DNA of 14,534 nucleotides, from contig MU646572.1 in NCBI GenBank assembly GCA_026770585.1, positions 360,797-375,330 on the forward strand. Direction: 5' to 3'. Position 1 is the first letter of the stretch, and each line of letters opens with the position of its first letter. The translations under genes were made by a program, and so were the position numbers. This document shows, piece after piece, positions 1 through 6,041 of the stretch. The notes beneath the pieces are model-generated. The model had not been told where the DNA came from. It did not search any database and saw nothing but the letters and a program-made list of their open reading frames with translations. Source of the stretch: Baffinella frigidus. Lineage: Eukaryota; Cryptophyceae; Cryptomonadales; Baffinellaceae.

Positions 1-27
1 GGGGGGGGGGGGGGGGGGGGGGGGGGG
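1..27. repeat. poly-G tract at the window edge
   Basis: The first 27 bases are all G. Other G/C homopolymers of 9 to 14 bases occur at about 1836-1847, 8108-8122, 11311-11334 and 13967-13979, so a genomic origin is possible. A run exactly at a sequence edge can also be a sequencing or assembly artefact. Confidence 0.8.
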
Positions 28-82
28 CGAGGCGCCCGACTGAGGGGATCTAATCACGGCGAGTACGTGACTCAGACACGGT

Positions 83-146
83 CTGGCAACGAAAATTACT
101 ACGCACCGGACTCTGTCCAGTAACGTCCGTGTAGTATGTGTCGTTG
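83..146. repeat. degenerate family A foldback element
   Basis: The left arm CTGGCAACGAAAATTACTAC (83-102) is answered by a decayed reverse complement at about 130-146. The arms match the inner arms of the complete family A element at 416-555. The outer TTATCCGGGG ends are not visible, so this is an old or partial copy. Confidence 0.5.
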
Positions 147-230
147 CAAATCGGATCGGAGATCCCTGAAATCGTGTTTGACTCGAATACTCGTCCGGAT
201 GAGATCAAAGGTAGGAGCACGCTTGACACC

Positions 231-414
231 GGATGACAGTGGTGGAGAAACCGAAGGTGCGGGTTCAGGTCTAGGGGGGTGGAGGGGTTCGATCTGCGCA
301 CCCGTGCCACCGTTGGGGTTCCAGGCGAGGCCGGTGGTGTGGTGCGCGTTCACATCGGATGGGAGCGGTGGAGAAACCGAAGATGGGGGTGCAGGTCAGG
401 TCTAGGAGGGGGCT
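231..414. repeat. direct repeat pair flanking a CAP exon 6 echo
   Basis: A segment of about 50 bases containing GGTGGAGAAACCGAAG and CAGGTCTAGG occurs at 231-283 and again at 358-414, with a short indel. The exon echo at 302-353 lies between the two. On the minus strand one frame of the segment is proline- and serine-rich, recalling the linker that follows the CAP N-terminal domain. I cannot show that it is coding. Confidence 0.6.
302..353 (-). pseudogene. CAP exon 6 echo 2 (3' part of exon plus donor)
   Basis: Fifty-two bases match the 3' end of CAP exon 6 (790-841) with three differences. They encode the same HHTTGLAWNPNGGT motif on the minus strand and are followed by a different donor, GTGCGC. 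No acceptor or upstream half of the exon is attached, so this looks like a fragmentary copy. Similarity stops at the donor. Confidence 0.85.
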
Positions 415-415
415 T

Positions 416-555
416 TTATCCGGGGAAAGCTATTTTTCTTTCATTTCCTGGCAACGAAAATTACTACACAAATTGTTCTTACTAGTAATATTAAAGCATT
501 TGCGTAGTAATTTTCGTTGCCAGGAAAGGAACGAAAAATAGGTTTCCCCGGATAA
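416..555. mobile_element. family A foldback MITE, complete copy
   Basis: This 140-bp element is almost entirely inverted repeat. The outer ends are TTATCCGGGG and CCCCGGATAA, and the inner arms CTGGCAACGAAAATTACTAC and its complement meet around a loop of about 36 bases. It has no coding capacity, so it is non-autonomous. In the sense of the CAP gene it begins six bases after the donor of exon 6 echo 1, so insertion was essentially at a 5' splice site. Another complete copy lies at 10010-10136. Confidence 0.85.
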
Positions 556-561
556 GCTCAC

Positions 562-617
562 CCGTGCCGCCGTTGGGGTTCCAGGCGAGGCCGGTGGTGT
601 GGTGCGCTTTCACGTAC
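562..617 (-). pseudogene. CAP exon 6 echo 1 (3' part of exon plus donor)
   Basis: The segment matches bases 790-845 of CAP exon 6 with a single mismatch over about 56 bases, then diverges abruptly on both sides. It carries its own donor GTGAGC, followed at once by the family A element. It encodes YVKAHHTTGLAWNPNGGT on the minus strand but lacks the exon's 5' half and an obvious acceptor. It could compete as a decoy 5' splice site. Confidence 0.88.
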
Positions 618-789
618 CCACACCATGGCATAACTTCTAATCTCAAACGCAACGTTGCGTGCTAAAAGTATTCCGCGGTGCAGATGAAACATTATCGCGC
701 ATGGCAAAGGCGCCAATTCTTGGAGACCTTTGGCACGTTATCCAGGTGAGAATCAACTATTGACCTGGCGTGGTTAGGGGGCAGCTTAC

Positions 790-892
790 CCGTGCCGCCG
801 TTGGGGTTCCAGGCGAGCCCGGTGGTGTGGTGCGCTTTCACGTACTTCTGCAGTTCTAGCAGGAACTGCTTGAAGGCCTTCGCGAAATCCGC
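790..892 (-). CDS. CAP exon 6 (34 codons plus 1 base)
   Basis: Acceptor CTCCTGGCAG precedes GCGGATTTC, and the donor is GTAAGC. It encodes ADFAKAFKQFLLELQKYVKA and HHTTGLAWNPNGGT, the last helix and signature of the CAP N-terminal domain. It is the only copy with both exon halves and both splice sites intact. Partial copies lie on both sides (302-353, 562-617, 990-1029). Confidence 0.92.
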
Positions 893-3800
893 CTGCCAGG
901 AGCCACGCCCCAGGGGTCACTACCGGCAGTCCTCTTGTGATGCGCATGCTGCATGGAAGAGTCCATCTGCAGCTAACTTGGCCTGCTGTGTTCTAGCAGG
1001 AACTGCTTGAAGGCCTTCGCGAATTCCGCCTGGGTTTGGGTTTGGGGTTTGGGGTTTGGGGTTTGGGGTTTGGGGTTTGGGGTTTGGGGTTTGGGGTTTG
1101 GGGTTTGGGGTTTAGAGATGAGGGTTTAGGGTTCGGAGTCCGCCTGCCAGGAGCCACGCCTCGGGGGTCACGTCCGGCGTTTTTTTTTGTAAAGTCAGAA
1201 GCTGTTACAGTGAGAGAGAGCGCCTATCCCCTCCCGAGCCAAGCATGTGGATCGTCTTTGGCCCCCGCTTTGCAAAAAGGCTCGCAGGGAAACGGCACCT
1301 CCCAGCAGGTGCAAACCCGCAAGACTGCCTCCTGGGCACGGGTGTTGACTGTCAATGTTTTTTTTTTGCTCTGTGGGGGTGCATACATGGCGGCCATGTT
1401 GGTAGTAATATGTACATACAGGTGTTTCTCTTACTCTCGCAGGACCATAGCGCGGTGCGTGTCCTGAATGTTCTCGCCGCTGGTCAAACATCAACCACCC
1501 GAAGTGAACCAGATCGGGGTGGAGTCGAGTAATGTTTCCCCCCAGGACTAAACCCTGAGGGTTTAGTATTGGTGAAATTTACTACAGGTGACGTATCCCG
1601 ATCTGGTCAACTTCGGGTGGCGGGTGGACGGAGAGGGGGGGGGCTGGGGGAAGTTATCTGTGTTCTTCAACTCCATCACGGGGCCTATTTACATGTGGGG
1701 TTGTAAATATGTGTACCAGGATGACGCAACCAACCTCGTGCCTGGCCTAATTTGGGACAGTTACGTGACCAATCCACCGAAAGTTACCACACTTGTCTAC
1801 ATCTCGGTTTTAAATAGGCCCCTCTAACATTCTGGTGGGGGGGGGGGCACCTGGGCGGCGTCGTCCGTGTTCTTGAACTCCATCACCACCTACAGATCCA
1901 GGTGGGTCGATTCAGAGAAACGCGAACAGATTATGAGAAACTCCAACAGGTTACGTTCGCGCCGCAACCGGCAGAGCCGCCATGACACCATTCAGCCAAC
2001 ACTCAATCACGACCTTCACATCCGGGCGAGTCGATTCAGAGAAACGCGCGTTTGTGTGGATATACGTATACACGCAGTAGTACCAATCGTCGAGATGCGT
2101 ATTTGGTCGAAACCATCACGACGTGAGACGCCGGGTGAGCCAAATAGGAGAAACGCGCGTTTGTGTATATATGTATATTTGCGTGTATACGTATACACAC
2201 ACTAGTTGCCTATGAGGTGTTTGGTTACTCCACTGGCAGGGTTTGTACCAACGACCTGCAACGCCGGTTGAGTCGATTCAGAGAAACGCGCGTGTGTGTA
2301 TCCCTTGAGTGGCGAGTAGGCTCATACGCCCTACCGTAGGGCCCTAGGACCTGCCTAGGACCTCCTTGGGGTCAACCTCGACCCCACGAGCACTTACGGG
2401 ATATACGTATACACGCATCAGTACCAATCGTCGAGATACGTATTTGGCCGGAAACGCCGTGTGAGTCGAATCAGCGAAACGCGGACAGGTTATGAGAAAC
2501 ACAAACAGGTTATCGCGCCGCACCCGGCATCGCCACCACGCCACCCTCCTGGGCGAGGCGATTCGGAGAAATGCGCGTTTGCGTATATACGTAGACACGC
2601 ACTACGAATAGTGAAGATACGTATTTGGCCGAAACCGGGATGGCCGGCATGGTACCCGCCAGAGGGGGGCTGGGTGAGGCGATCCAGCCAACACGCGTCT
2701 TGCGAAAATACAGACGCGGGGCCGAGTGCAGGGCCGCACACCCTGGCCTGCATCGCTTCATTCAGAGAAACACACGTTTGTGTATATACGTATATACACA
2801 CTAGTACCAATCGTAGAGATACGTATTTGGCCGAAATCGGGGTGACCACCATGATACCCTCCCGAGAAGGCCTCATTGAGGTGACTCAGCCAACATCTGC
2901 TCTGCCAAAAGTATGCGTTTCGAGAAATTACATTAAATACCTGGCGGGATGAAATCCTGGTCTGGATGTATTTGATGAGCAACCCAAATTCAACGAGGCA
3001 GAGCTAGAACATATCCTTCTTCGAACCGACAGGCACGTGGCGTAAAGAATCGATTGCAGGGCCGCACACTCGGTCCTGCATCACGTGATGCCAACTGCGC
3101 CATATGACAAATTTGTCAATTTGGGGGCAAATTTGGGCGTGTAAGCCTGCCAGCAACTTTTTGAACAACCTTTTTGTAATTTTGACCAATGATGCAGGAT
3201 GAGACAGCAGCGCCCATCGAATAGCGCCGTGTTCAGATCTGACGGCCGCCAAACACTCATAGGCAATGCCAACAGTAGACGTCTCAGTACCAGCACCATC
3301 AACGATTGCTGGTGTTGACTATTTTTCGAAGCGATCAGAACTGAAAACATCAGATCTGACCTTTCCTTCTGCGCACCCTGCCTCGCAGTCGAGCGATCAA
3401 AAACGATGAAATCACCTTGTTGCCGTACATTTCAGACCCCGGCATGGTGTCGGAGAGGAACGAAATCGGAGTCTTTTCGACACAGACCCACCTGTCAAGG
3501 GCCCGTTTCTTCAGGCCCATATCCCTTAAGTGGCCAGGCGGTTAAATCTGACGGCCAAGAGGTCCTAGGCAGGTCCTATGGCCATACGGTAGGGCGTATG
3601 AGCCTACTGGCTACTTGAGGGATGATGTTGTATCACTCAACTCAAGGCGTCTTCTCGACACAGACCCACCCCCCGCTCGTTTTACTCAACTGGCAGGGTG
3701 TGAACCACGGAAATAGTTTCCTGTGAAAGGCCACCGGAGTGTAATGATGGAGAGAGGTTCCCGAGGCATGCGACGTCAGGGCTCAGGGTTGACGGTCCAG

Positions 3801-5466
3801 GGTGTAGGGTGGCGGTAGGGTTTCGTGTTCCGGGTTCCGGGTCCCAGGTGTCGGGTTCCGTGTTCCAGGTTCCGTGTTCTGGGCTTCAAAATGTCGGGGT
3901 ACCCGAGGCACACGACGCCTTCGGCGATTATCGCTTTGCTAGTCTATCGTTCCTTTGCAATGCATAACATTCTAGTACAAATCGTTGAGATGGACTGTAT
4001 CCGTGAAGCCCCCGGTGGTAAGTGGGTGGGAGGGAGAGAGGTACCCGAGGCACTGAACGCCCTCGGCGAGCATGGCGAGGTGGTTGAACTGCTTCGAGCG
4101 CCGGTCCTTGAGAGTGTCGACCTTGCCCATCAGGTCCGAGGTCGGCTTCAACACCTGGTAGGGGTTAGGCGTTGGGAATTAGGGATTAAGGATGCGGGGC
4201 TAGGGACTGGGGATTAATTAGGATGTATGGTTTATGGTTTATGGTCTATGGTTTTCGGTTTTGGTTTGTGGTTTGTGGTTTGTGGTTTGTGGTTTGTGGT
4301 GTGTGGTTGAGGGTGTATGGTTTAGGGTGTAAGGATCACCCACAATCGCGCTGATTCAGTCGGATTCAAAGACTTGACTATGGTCGAACCCACGGCTGAC
4401 GGATACGTTCCGCCAACCCGGGAAATCGAAACCCGCAGCCACCAGCTACCCAAAGTTTACCAAATCGGAATATGTCACCTGTAGTAAATTTCACCAGGGC
4501 CAAACCCTCAGAGTTTAGTCCTGGGTGGGGAAATTAGTCAAATCCACCCCGAGCTGGTGCACTTCGGATGGTTGGTGGAGAATGATGCGTTGAGACCGAC
4601 TGAGGCAGAGCTGGCGTGGCGGACAGAAGGTCGCGTTCTCTCTCGGAGGATGCTTGCGAGAGGAGCAAGAGAGCAGCCTGTGGTCGTACTGCCCCGCGAG
4701 TGATTAGGTAGGTCCGTTTGTACATTTAGTATCGTAGAGTCTAAGAAGCACTTAGTTCGAGCCCGCTCAGGACGCCTTAAGTGTATGGTCCGAAGTCATA
4801 AGTTCAATAAAAGCCTCTCTTCTCTCGTTAGCGATGCACAGGCCAGCATCGTATCCGCGGAGCTATTTAGCAGCAGCTCACACACCACCAGCAATCAGAA
4901 GAGAACCAAACCGGGGTGGAGTTGAATCAATTTTATCCCCAGAGATAACCCCTCAGGATTTATCCCCGGTGAAATGCGTCCGCGTCGGGAGGCGTCGCAC
5001 CTTCTGGAGGTTGACGTCGAAGGGCTGCCGGGAGGAGGAGGCGACGACAAGCATGTCGCGCTGCGCCGCGAGCGCTTCCTTGAACGCCGCGACCGACTTC
5101 TCGACATCCGGCCCGCACACCTGGGGAGGGTGGACAGTCGGGAGTTAGCGCCGAGGCAATGGTTCAAGACTGTTACCAGAGCCGAGCTCGTGGTCTGAAA
5201 CCCCGCCAGTCTGGCGAGGTTTAGCAGCGGATCATGGCGCATCCTCGGGGGGTGCTGGGTGTGGCAAGCACGCAGTGACGAATGTGGACACCCACCTTGG
5301 CGCCCTGCTCGACCGGAGCGAAGAACTCGGCCACCAGTTCGTCAAACGCCTTCACAAACGGCGCCGCAGCCGCACCGCCGGCAGCGGCGGCAGCGGCGGG
5401 GGTGCCCGGCTTGCCGCCCTCAAGCGCCGCAAGGCGGGCCTCTACAGCGGCCATCCTCGTCTCCAT
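790..5466 (-). CDS. cyclase-associated protein (CAP), N-terminal part, six exons
   Basis: CAP binds actin and cofilin in the cytosol, speeds filament disassembly and recharges actin monomers. The spliced exons 5466-5296, 5120-5001, 4154-4045, 3491-3416, 1889-1851 and 892-790 keep one frame and give about 206 residues. They contain a predicted N-terminal coiled coil (EARLAALE), an alanine-rich stretch, APFVKAFDELV, the helical-domain core with KQFNHLA and EGVQCLG, then GWVCVEKTP, the NK-VVMEFK junction and HHTTGLAWNP, a CAP signature. The start is the first Met of this frame and suits the family. The proline-rich linker, WH2 region and beta-helical actin-binding domain must lie beyond base 1. 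Introns are phase 0 except intron 3 (phase 2) and intron 6 (phase 1). Recognition is by remembered family motifs, and no alignment was run. The neighbour is a divergent plastid FKBP gene with no obvious functional link. Confidence 0.9.
990..1178 (-). pseudogene. CAP exon 6 echo 3 (5' part plus upstream intron), split by a telomere-like array
   Basis: Bases 990-1029 match the 5' part of exon 6 (853-892) with one mismatch. Bases 1139-1178 match the adjacent intron end (about 889-928, ending in the acceptor). The two halves, contiguous around exon 6, are separated here by a 106-bp TTTGGGG-type array flanked on both sides by TCCGCCTG. In the gene sense the array supplies a new acceptor, CCCAG, directly before GCGGAATTC. 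Confidence 0.85.
1033..1138. repeat. TTTGGGG telomere-like array inserted at an exon-intron junction copy
   Basis: About eleven units of GGGGTTT are followed by a degenerate tail containing GGGTTTAGGG. The array interrupts a duplicated exon 6 junction and is flanked by 8-base direct repeats TCCGCCTG (1025-1032 and 1139-1146), which look like a target duplication. C-rich on the CAP sense strand, it forms a pyrimidine-rich tract ending in CAG. Confidence 0.9.
1495..1620. mobile_element. family B foldback MITE, copy 1
   Basis: A 126-bp element with imperfect inverted ends of about 26 bases (CCACCCGAAGTGAACCAGAT against CCACCCGAAGTTGACCAGAT) and an inner hairpin ACTAAACCCTGAGGGTTTAGT. It has no coding capacity. 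A related copy in the opposite orientation is at 4446-4577. Confidence 0.85.
1621..1850. other. intron 5 remainder with no recognised element
   Basis: Apart from the exon 5 echo, this stretch holds ordinary intron sequence ending in a poly-G run (sense poly-C) at about 1836-1847. I see no gene in it. Confidence 0.5.
1644..1679 (-). pseudogene. CAP exon 5 echo
   Basis: Thirty-six bases match exon 5 (1851-1886) at about 29 positions, including an almost unbroken block encoding VMELKNTD. As at exon 5, a poly-C tract follows on the sense strand, but the donor GT is gone. The frame, order and flank resemblance make it an old duplicate of the exon's 3' part. Confidence 0.65.
1851..1889 (-). CDS. 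CAP exon 5 (13 codons, micro-exon)
   Basis: This 39-base exon lies between acceptor GATCTGTAG and donor GTGCCC. It encodes VVMEFKNTDDAAQ, aligning with VLKEYKDVDKKHV of animal CAP1. Both junctions are phase 0. The identification relies on its bridging exons 4 and 6 in frame, supported by a diverged copy of its sequence downstream at 1644-1679. The donor runs straight into a poly-C tract on the sense strand. Confidence 0.75.
1906..2890. repeat. cluster of diverged repeats with a TATACGTATA palindromic core
   Basis: Five to six diverged units share GATTCAGAGAAACGCGCG, a palindromic core such as GTGTATATACGTATACAC, and a tail with ACCAATCGTCGAGATACGTA followed by TTTGGCCGAAA. Units start near 1908, 2031, 2271, 2464, 2552 and 2755 at irregular spacing. 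Some also contain CAGCCAACA. Open frames here encode only the repeated CIYVYTQT-like peptide and are not convincing genes. The cluster fills most of CAP intron 4. Confidence 0.85.
2299..2403. mobile_element. TATCCC-type foldback MITE inside a TATACGTATA repeat unit
   Basis: A 105-bp copy with inverted ends TATCCCTTGAGTGG and CACTTACGGGATA and the core CCGTAGGGCCCTAGG. Flanking sequence reads GTGTGTG-TA before and TA-TACGTATACACGC after. Removing the element and one TA restores a normal repeat unit like those nearby, so the target duplication is the dinucleotide TA. Confidence 0.88.
3004..3318 (-). CDS. unrecognised open frame in CAP intron 4 (104 codons)
   Basis: Between a TAG at about 3319-3321 and a TAG at 3004-3006 the minus strand is open. 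It includes the peptides AAVRSEHGAIRWALLSHPAS, LVKITKRLFKKLLAGLHAQI and WRSWHHVMQDRVCGPAI. Base composition is more AT-rich than the neighbouring true exons. I recognise no domain. It could be a fragment of a transposon protein, an intron-nested gene or chance. The first Met of the frame would be at 3252. Confidence 0.2.
   Translation of the reverse strand, partial: STPAIVDGAGTETSTVGIAYECLAAVRSEHGAIRWALLSHPASLVKITKRLFKKLLAGLHAQICPQIDKFVIWRSWHHVMQDRVCGPAIDSLRHVPVGSKKDMF
3416..3491 (-). CDS. CAP exon 4 (1 base plus 25 codons)
   Basis: Acceptor CCCTTGACAG is followed by G-TGG, restoring the GW of the CAP core, and the donor is GTGATT after AACAAG. It encodes WVCVEKTPISFLSDT then MPGSEMYGNK, corresponding to the WVAMAPKPGPYV...FYTNR segment of animal CAP. 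A TATCCC-type element sits 28 bases upstream of this exon in the gene sense, and an echo of the exon start lies just beyond that element. Confidence 0.88.
3520..3624. mobile_element. TATCCC-type foldback MITE beside CAP exon 4
   Basis: Inverted ends TATCCCTTAAGTGGC and GGCTACTTGAGGGAT enclose a core with CCTAGGCAGGTCCTATGG and TACGGTAGGG. This is the reverse orientation relative to 2299-2403. It lies 28 bases from the exon 4 acceptor. On its far side is a copy of the first 25 bases of exon 4, so the element is sandwiched between two copies of an exon start. Confidence 0.85.
3645..3670 (-). pseudogene. CAP exon 4 echo (5' part)
   Basis: About 23 of 25 bases match the start of exon 4, encoding GWVCVEKTP, then a stop (TGA) follows. 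The AG acceptor is not preserved: GGGGGG precedes TGGGTC. Located upstream of exon 4 in the gene sense, across the 3520-3624 element. Confidence 0.8.
3749..3776 (-). pseudogene. CAP exon 3 echo 2 (exon end plus donor region)
   Basis: GAGAGAGGTTCCCGAGGCA matches the exon 3 end and intron start at 4034-4053 with small changes. The donor GT is mutated (GGGAACC instead of GGGTACC). Weaker similarity continues a further 20 bases into the intron side. Confidence 0.7.
3777..3890. repeat. degenerate G-rich minisatellite between exon 3 echoes
   Basis: Variants of GGGTTCC, GTGTTCC and GGGTGTAGGG are repeated throughout. On the CAP sense strand this is CCCTAC/GGAACCC-rich and runs straight into exon 3 echo 2. 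It resembles eroded telomere-type sequence but is too degenerate to be sure. Confidence 0.7.
3899..3927 (-). pseudogene. CAP exon 3 echo 1 (exon end plus donor)
   Basis: The block GTACCCGAGGCAC followed by GACGCCTTCGGCGA matches exon 3 (4041-4069) at about 25 of 29 positions. It encodes AEGVVCLG on the minus strand and keeps the donor GTACC. Flanking sequence is unrelated. Confidence 0.75.
4045..4154 (-). CDS. CAP exon 3 (36 codons plus 2 bases)
   Basis: The acceptor is CCCCTACCAG, within telomere-like C-rich sequence, and the donor is GTACCT after CTCGG. The exon encodes VLKPTSDLMGKVDTLKDRR, SKQFNHLAML and AEGVQCLG, a very close match to the CAP core (KLFNHL, then ALGW). The split Gly codon (GG|G) is completed by exon 4, which starts with Trp, as the family requires. 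Confidence 0.92.
4158..4345. repeat. telomere-like minisatellite abutting the CAP exon 3 acceptor
   Basis: The stretch begins with GGGGTTAGGCGTTGGGAATT, continues with GGGATTAAGG and GGTTTATGGTTTATGG, and holds five units of GTTTGTG near 4264-4300. On the gene's sense strand it reads as CCTAACCCC-type sequence running into TACCAG at the exon 3 acceptor, so it supplies the pyrimidine tract and a CTAAC branch-point-like motif. Confidence 0.8.
4446..4577. mobile_element. family B foldback MITE, copy 2 (opposite orientation)
   Basis: It contains the reverse complement of the family B core seen at 1495-1620 (CACCTGTAGTAAATTTCACC and CAGAGTTTAGTCCTGG). The ends are CTACCCAAAGTTTACC and GTGCACTTCGGATGGTTGG. 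It lies in CAP intron 2. Confidence 0.82.
4578..4883. other. CAP intron 2 stretch with nothing recognised
   Basis: This is ordinary mixed sequence with no supported exon or element. A GTTCGAGCC string near 4755 was considered as a tRNA box B but has no supporting arms. AATAAA at about 4806 is antisense to the gene and probably chance. Confidence 0.6.
4884..4977. mobile_element. truncated family B element next to CAP exon 2
   Basis: The left end (CACCACCAGCAATCAGAAGA, then GAACCAAACCGGGGTGGAGT) and the core with AGATAACCCCTCAGGATTTA and GGTGAAAT are present. The right inverted end is missing. The break lies about 24 bases from the exon 2 donor. Confidence 0.75.
5001..5120 (-). CDS. CAP exon 2 (40 codons)
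   Basis: Acceptor CCCCAG precedes GTGTGCGGG, and the exon ends CAGAAG before GTGCGA. It encodes the helical-domain segment with DVEKSVAAFKEAL, RDMLVVAS and QPFDVNLQK, which corresponds to the region of animal CAP1 with LLVTASQCQQP. It is phase 0 on both sides. A truncated family B element lies about 25 bases into the following intron. Confidence 0.87.
5195..5262. repeat. left arm of an inverted repeat bracketing CAP exon 1
   Basis: The arm contains CCCCGCCAGTCTGGCGAGG, itself a hairpin, and GCAGCGGATCATGGCGC. It is about 88-90 percent identical by eye to the reverse complement of 5500-5566. It lies in CAP intron 1. Confidence 0.85.
5296..5466 (-). CDS. CAP exon 1 (residues 1-57)
   Basis: The exon encodes the start Met, the RLAALE coiled-coil region, an Ala/Gly-rich run and APFVKAFDELVAEFF, ending AAG before donor GTGGGT (phase 0). 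The alanine-rich run is the expected variable spacer between the oligomerisation helix and the folded helical domain. An inverted repeat brackets the exon (arms at 5195-5262 and 5500-5566). Confidence 0.88.
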
Positions 5467-6041
5467 ATTCCTGGTGGCGGGTGCAGAATCTCTTCAGTCA
5501 GCACCCCCGAGAACACGCCATGATTCGCTGCTAAACCTCGCCAGACTGGCGGGGTTCCAGATCACAAGCACCTGGTGTACGAGGTGTAATTTTGAAAATC
5601 CGCTTTCGTGATTCTTGGTTTTGGGTGAGGGGCTCAGGGTTCGGGGTGCGGGGTGAGGGGTGAAGAGTGAGGGTTGCATGGTGAAGGGTGCGGGGTGGGG
5701 GGTGCAGGGAGCAGGGTTCAGTGCCAGGGTGCAGGGTTCAGTCCCTGCTGTCCGGTTTTACCACCCTGTCTTCAAAGATTTTTGAAAATCCGCTTTCGGG
5801 GTTCTGGTTTTGGGGTGAGGGGTTCAGGGTTCGGGGTGAGGGGTGAGGGGTGATGGGTGGGGGGTGAGGGGCGAGGGGGTTCATATCGCGGGCTCATCTG
5901 ACGTGTCACCCACCTCGCGATTTCCTTTGGTTTGAACTTTGAAGACCAAGAGGTTATGGGCCTCAAGTTTTTGGAGCCACAAACCAGCCCTTTGATCTTT
6001 TTCTTCGCGCACGGAGACCCGGCCCCTGTTCTGTCGGTACG
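5467..6041. promoter_or_regulatory. divergent intergenic region between CAP and the FKBP gene
   Basis: The two start codons are 575 bp apart and point away from each other, so both promoters should lie here. A segment of about 70 bases beginning TTTGAAAATCCGCTTTCG occurs twice (5591-5660 and 5781-5850). Each copy is followed by G-rich repeats of the GGGGTGAGGGG and GGGTTCGGGG type. No clear TATA box is visible. An untranslated first exon for either gene cannot be excluded. Confidence 0.65.
5500..5566. repeat. right arm of the inverted repeat, just upstream of the CAP start
   Basis: The partner of 5195-5262, with CGCCATGATTCGCTGC and CCTCGCCAGACTGGCGGGG. It begins about 34 bases upstream of the CAP ATG, so it would fall in the 5' leader or core promoter. 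The pair could fold the first coding exon into a loop of roughly 240 bases. Confidence 0.85.

Noticed and set aside
1033-1138. A true chromosome end
   Set aside because: The array is short, internal, flanked by an 8-base direct repeat and continues into duplicated intron sequence on both sides.
302-1178. Exon 6 echoes as mutually exclusive functional exons
   Set aside because: None of the echoes has both exon halves and both splice sites. Only 790-892 can be spliced as a complete CAP exon.
2016-2982. Minus and plus frames with CIYVYTQT-type repeated peptides
   Set aside because: They are translations of the TATACGTATA repeat cluster, interrupted in different frames, with no start or splice context.
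4045-4154. Exon 3 of CAP reading on without splicing past CTCGGGTAC
   Set aside because: The frame continues for some 25 codons but loses CAP similarity at once. Splicing at CTCGG restores the required GW junction with exon 4.
4690-4780. tRNA gene suggested by AGTTCGAGCC near 4753
   Set aside because: No T-arm stem closes around the string and no D-arm, anticodon arm or acceptor stem could be drawn. Similar strings near 9606 and 10005 failed in the same way.
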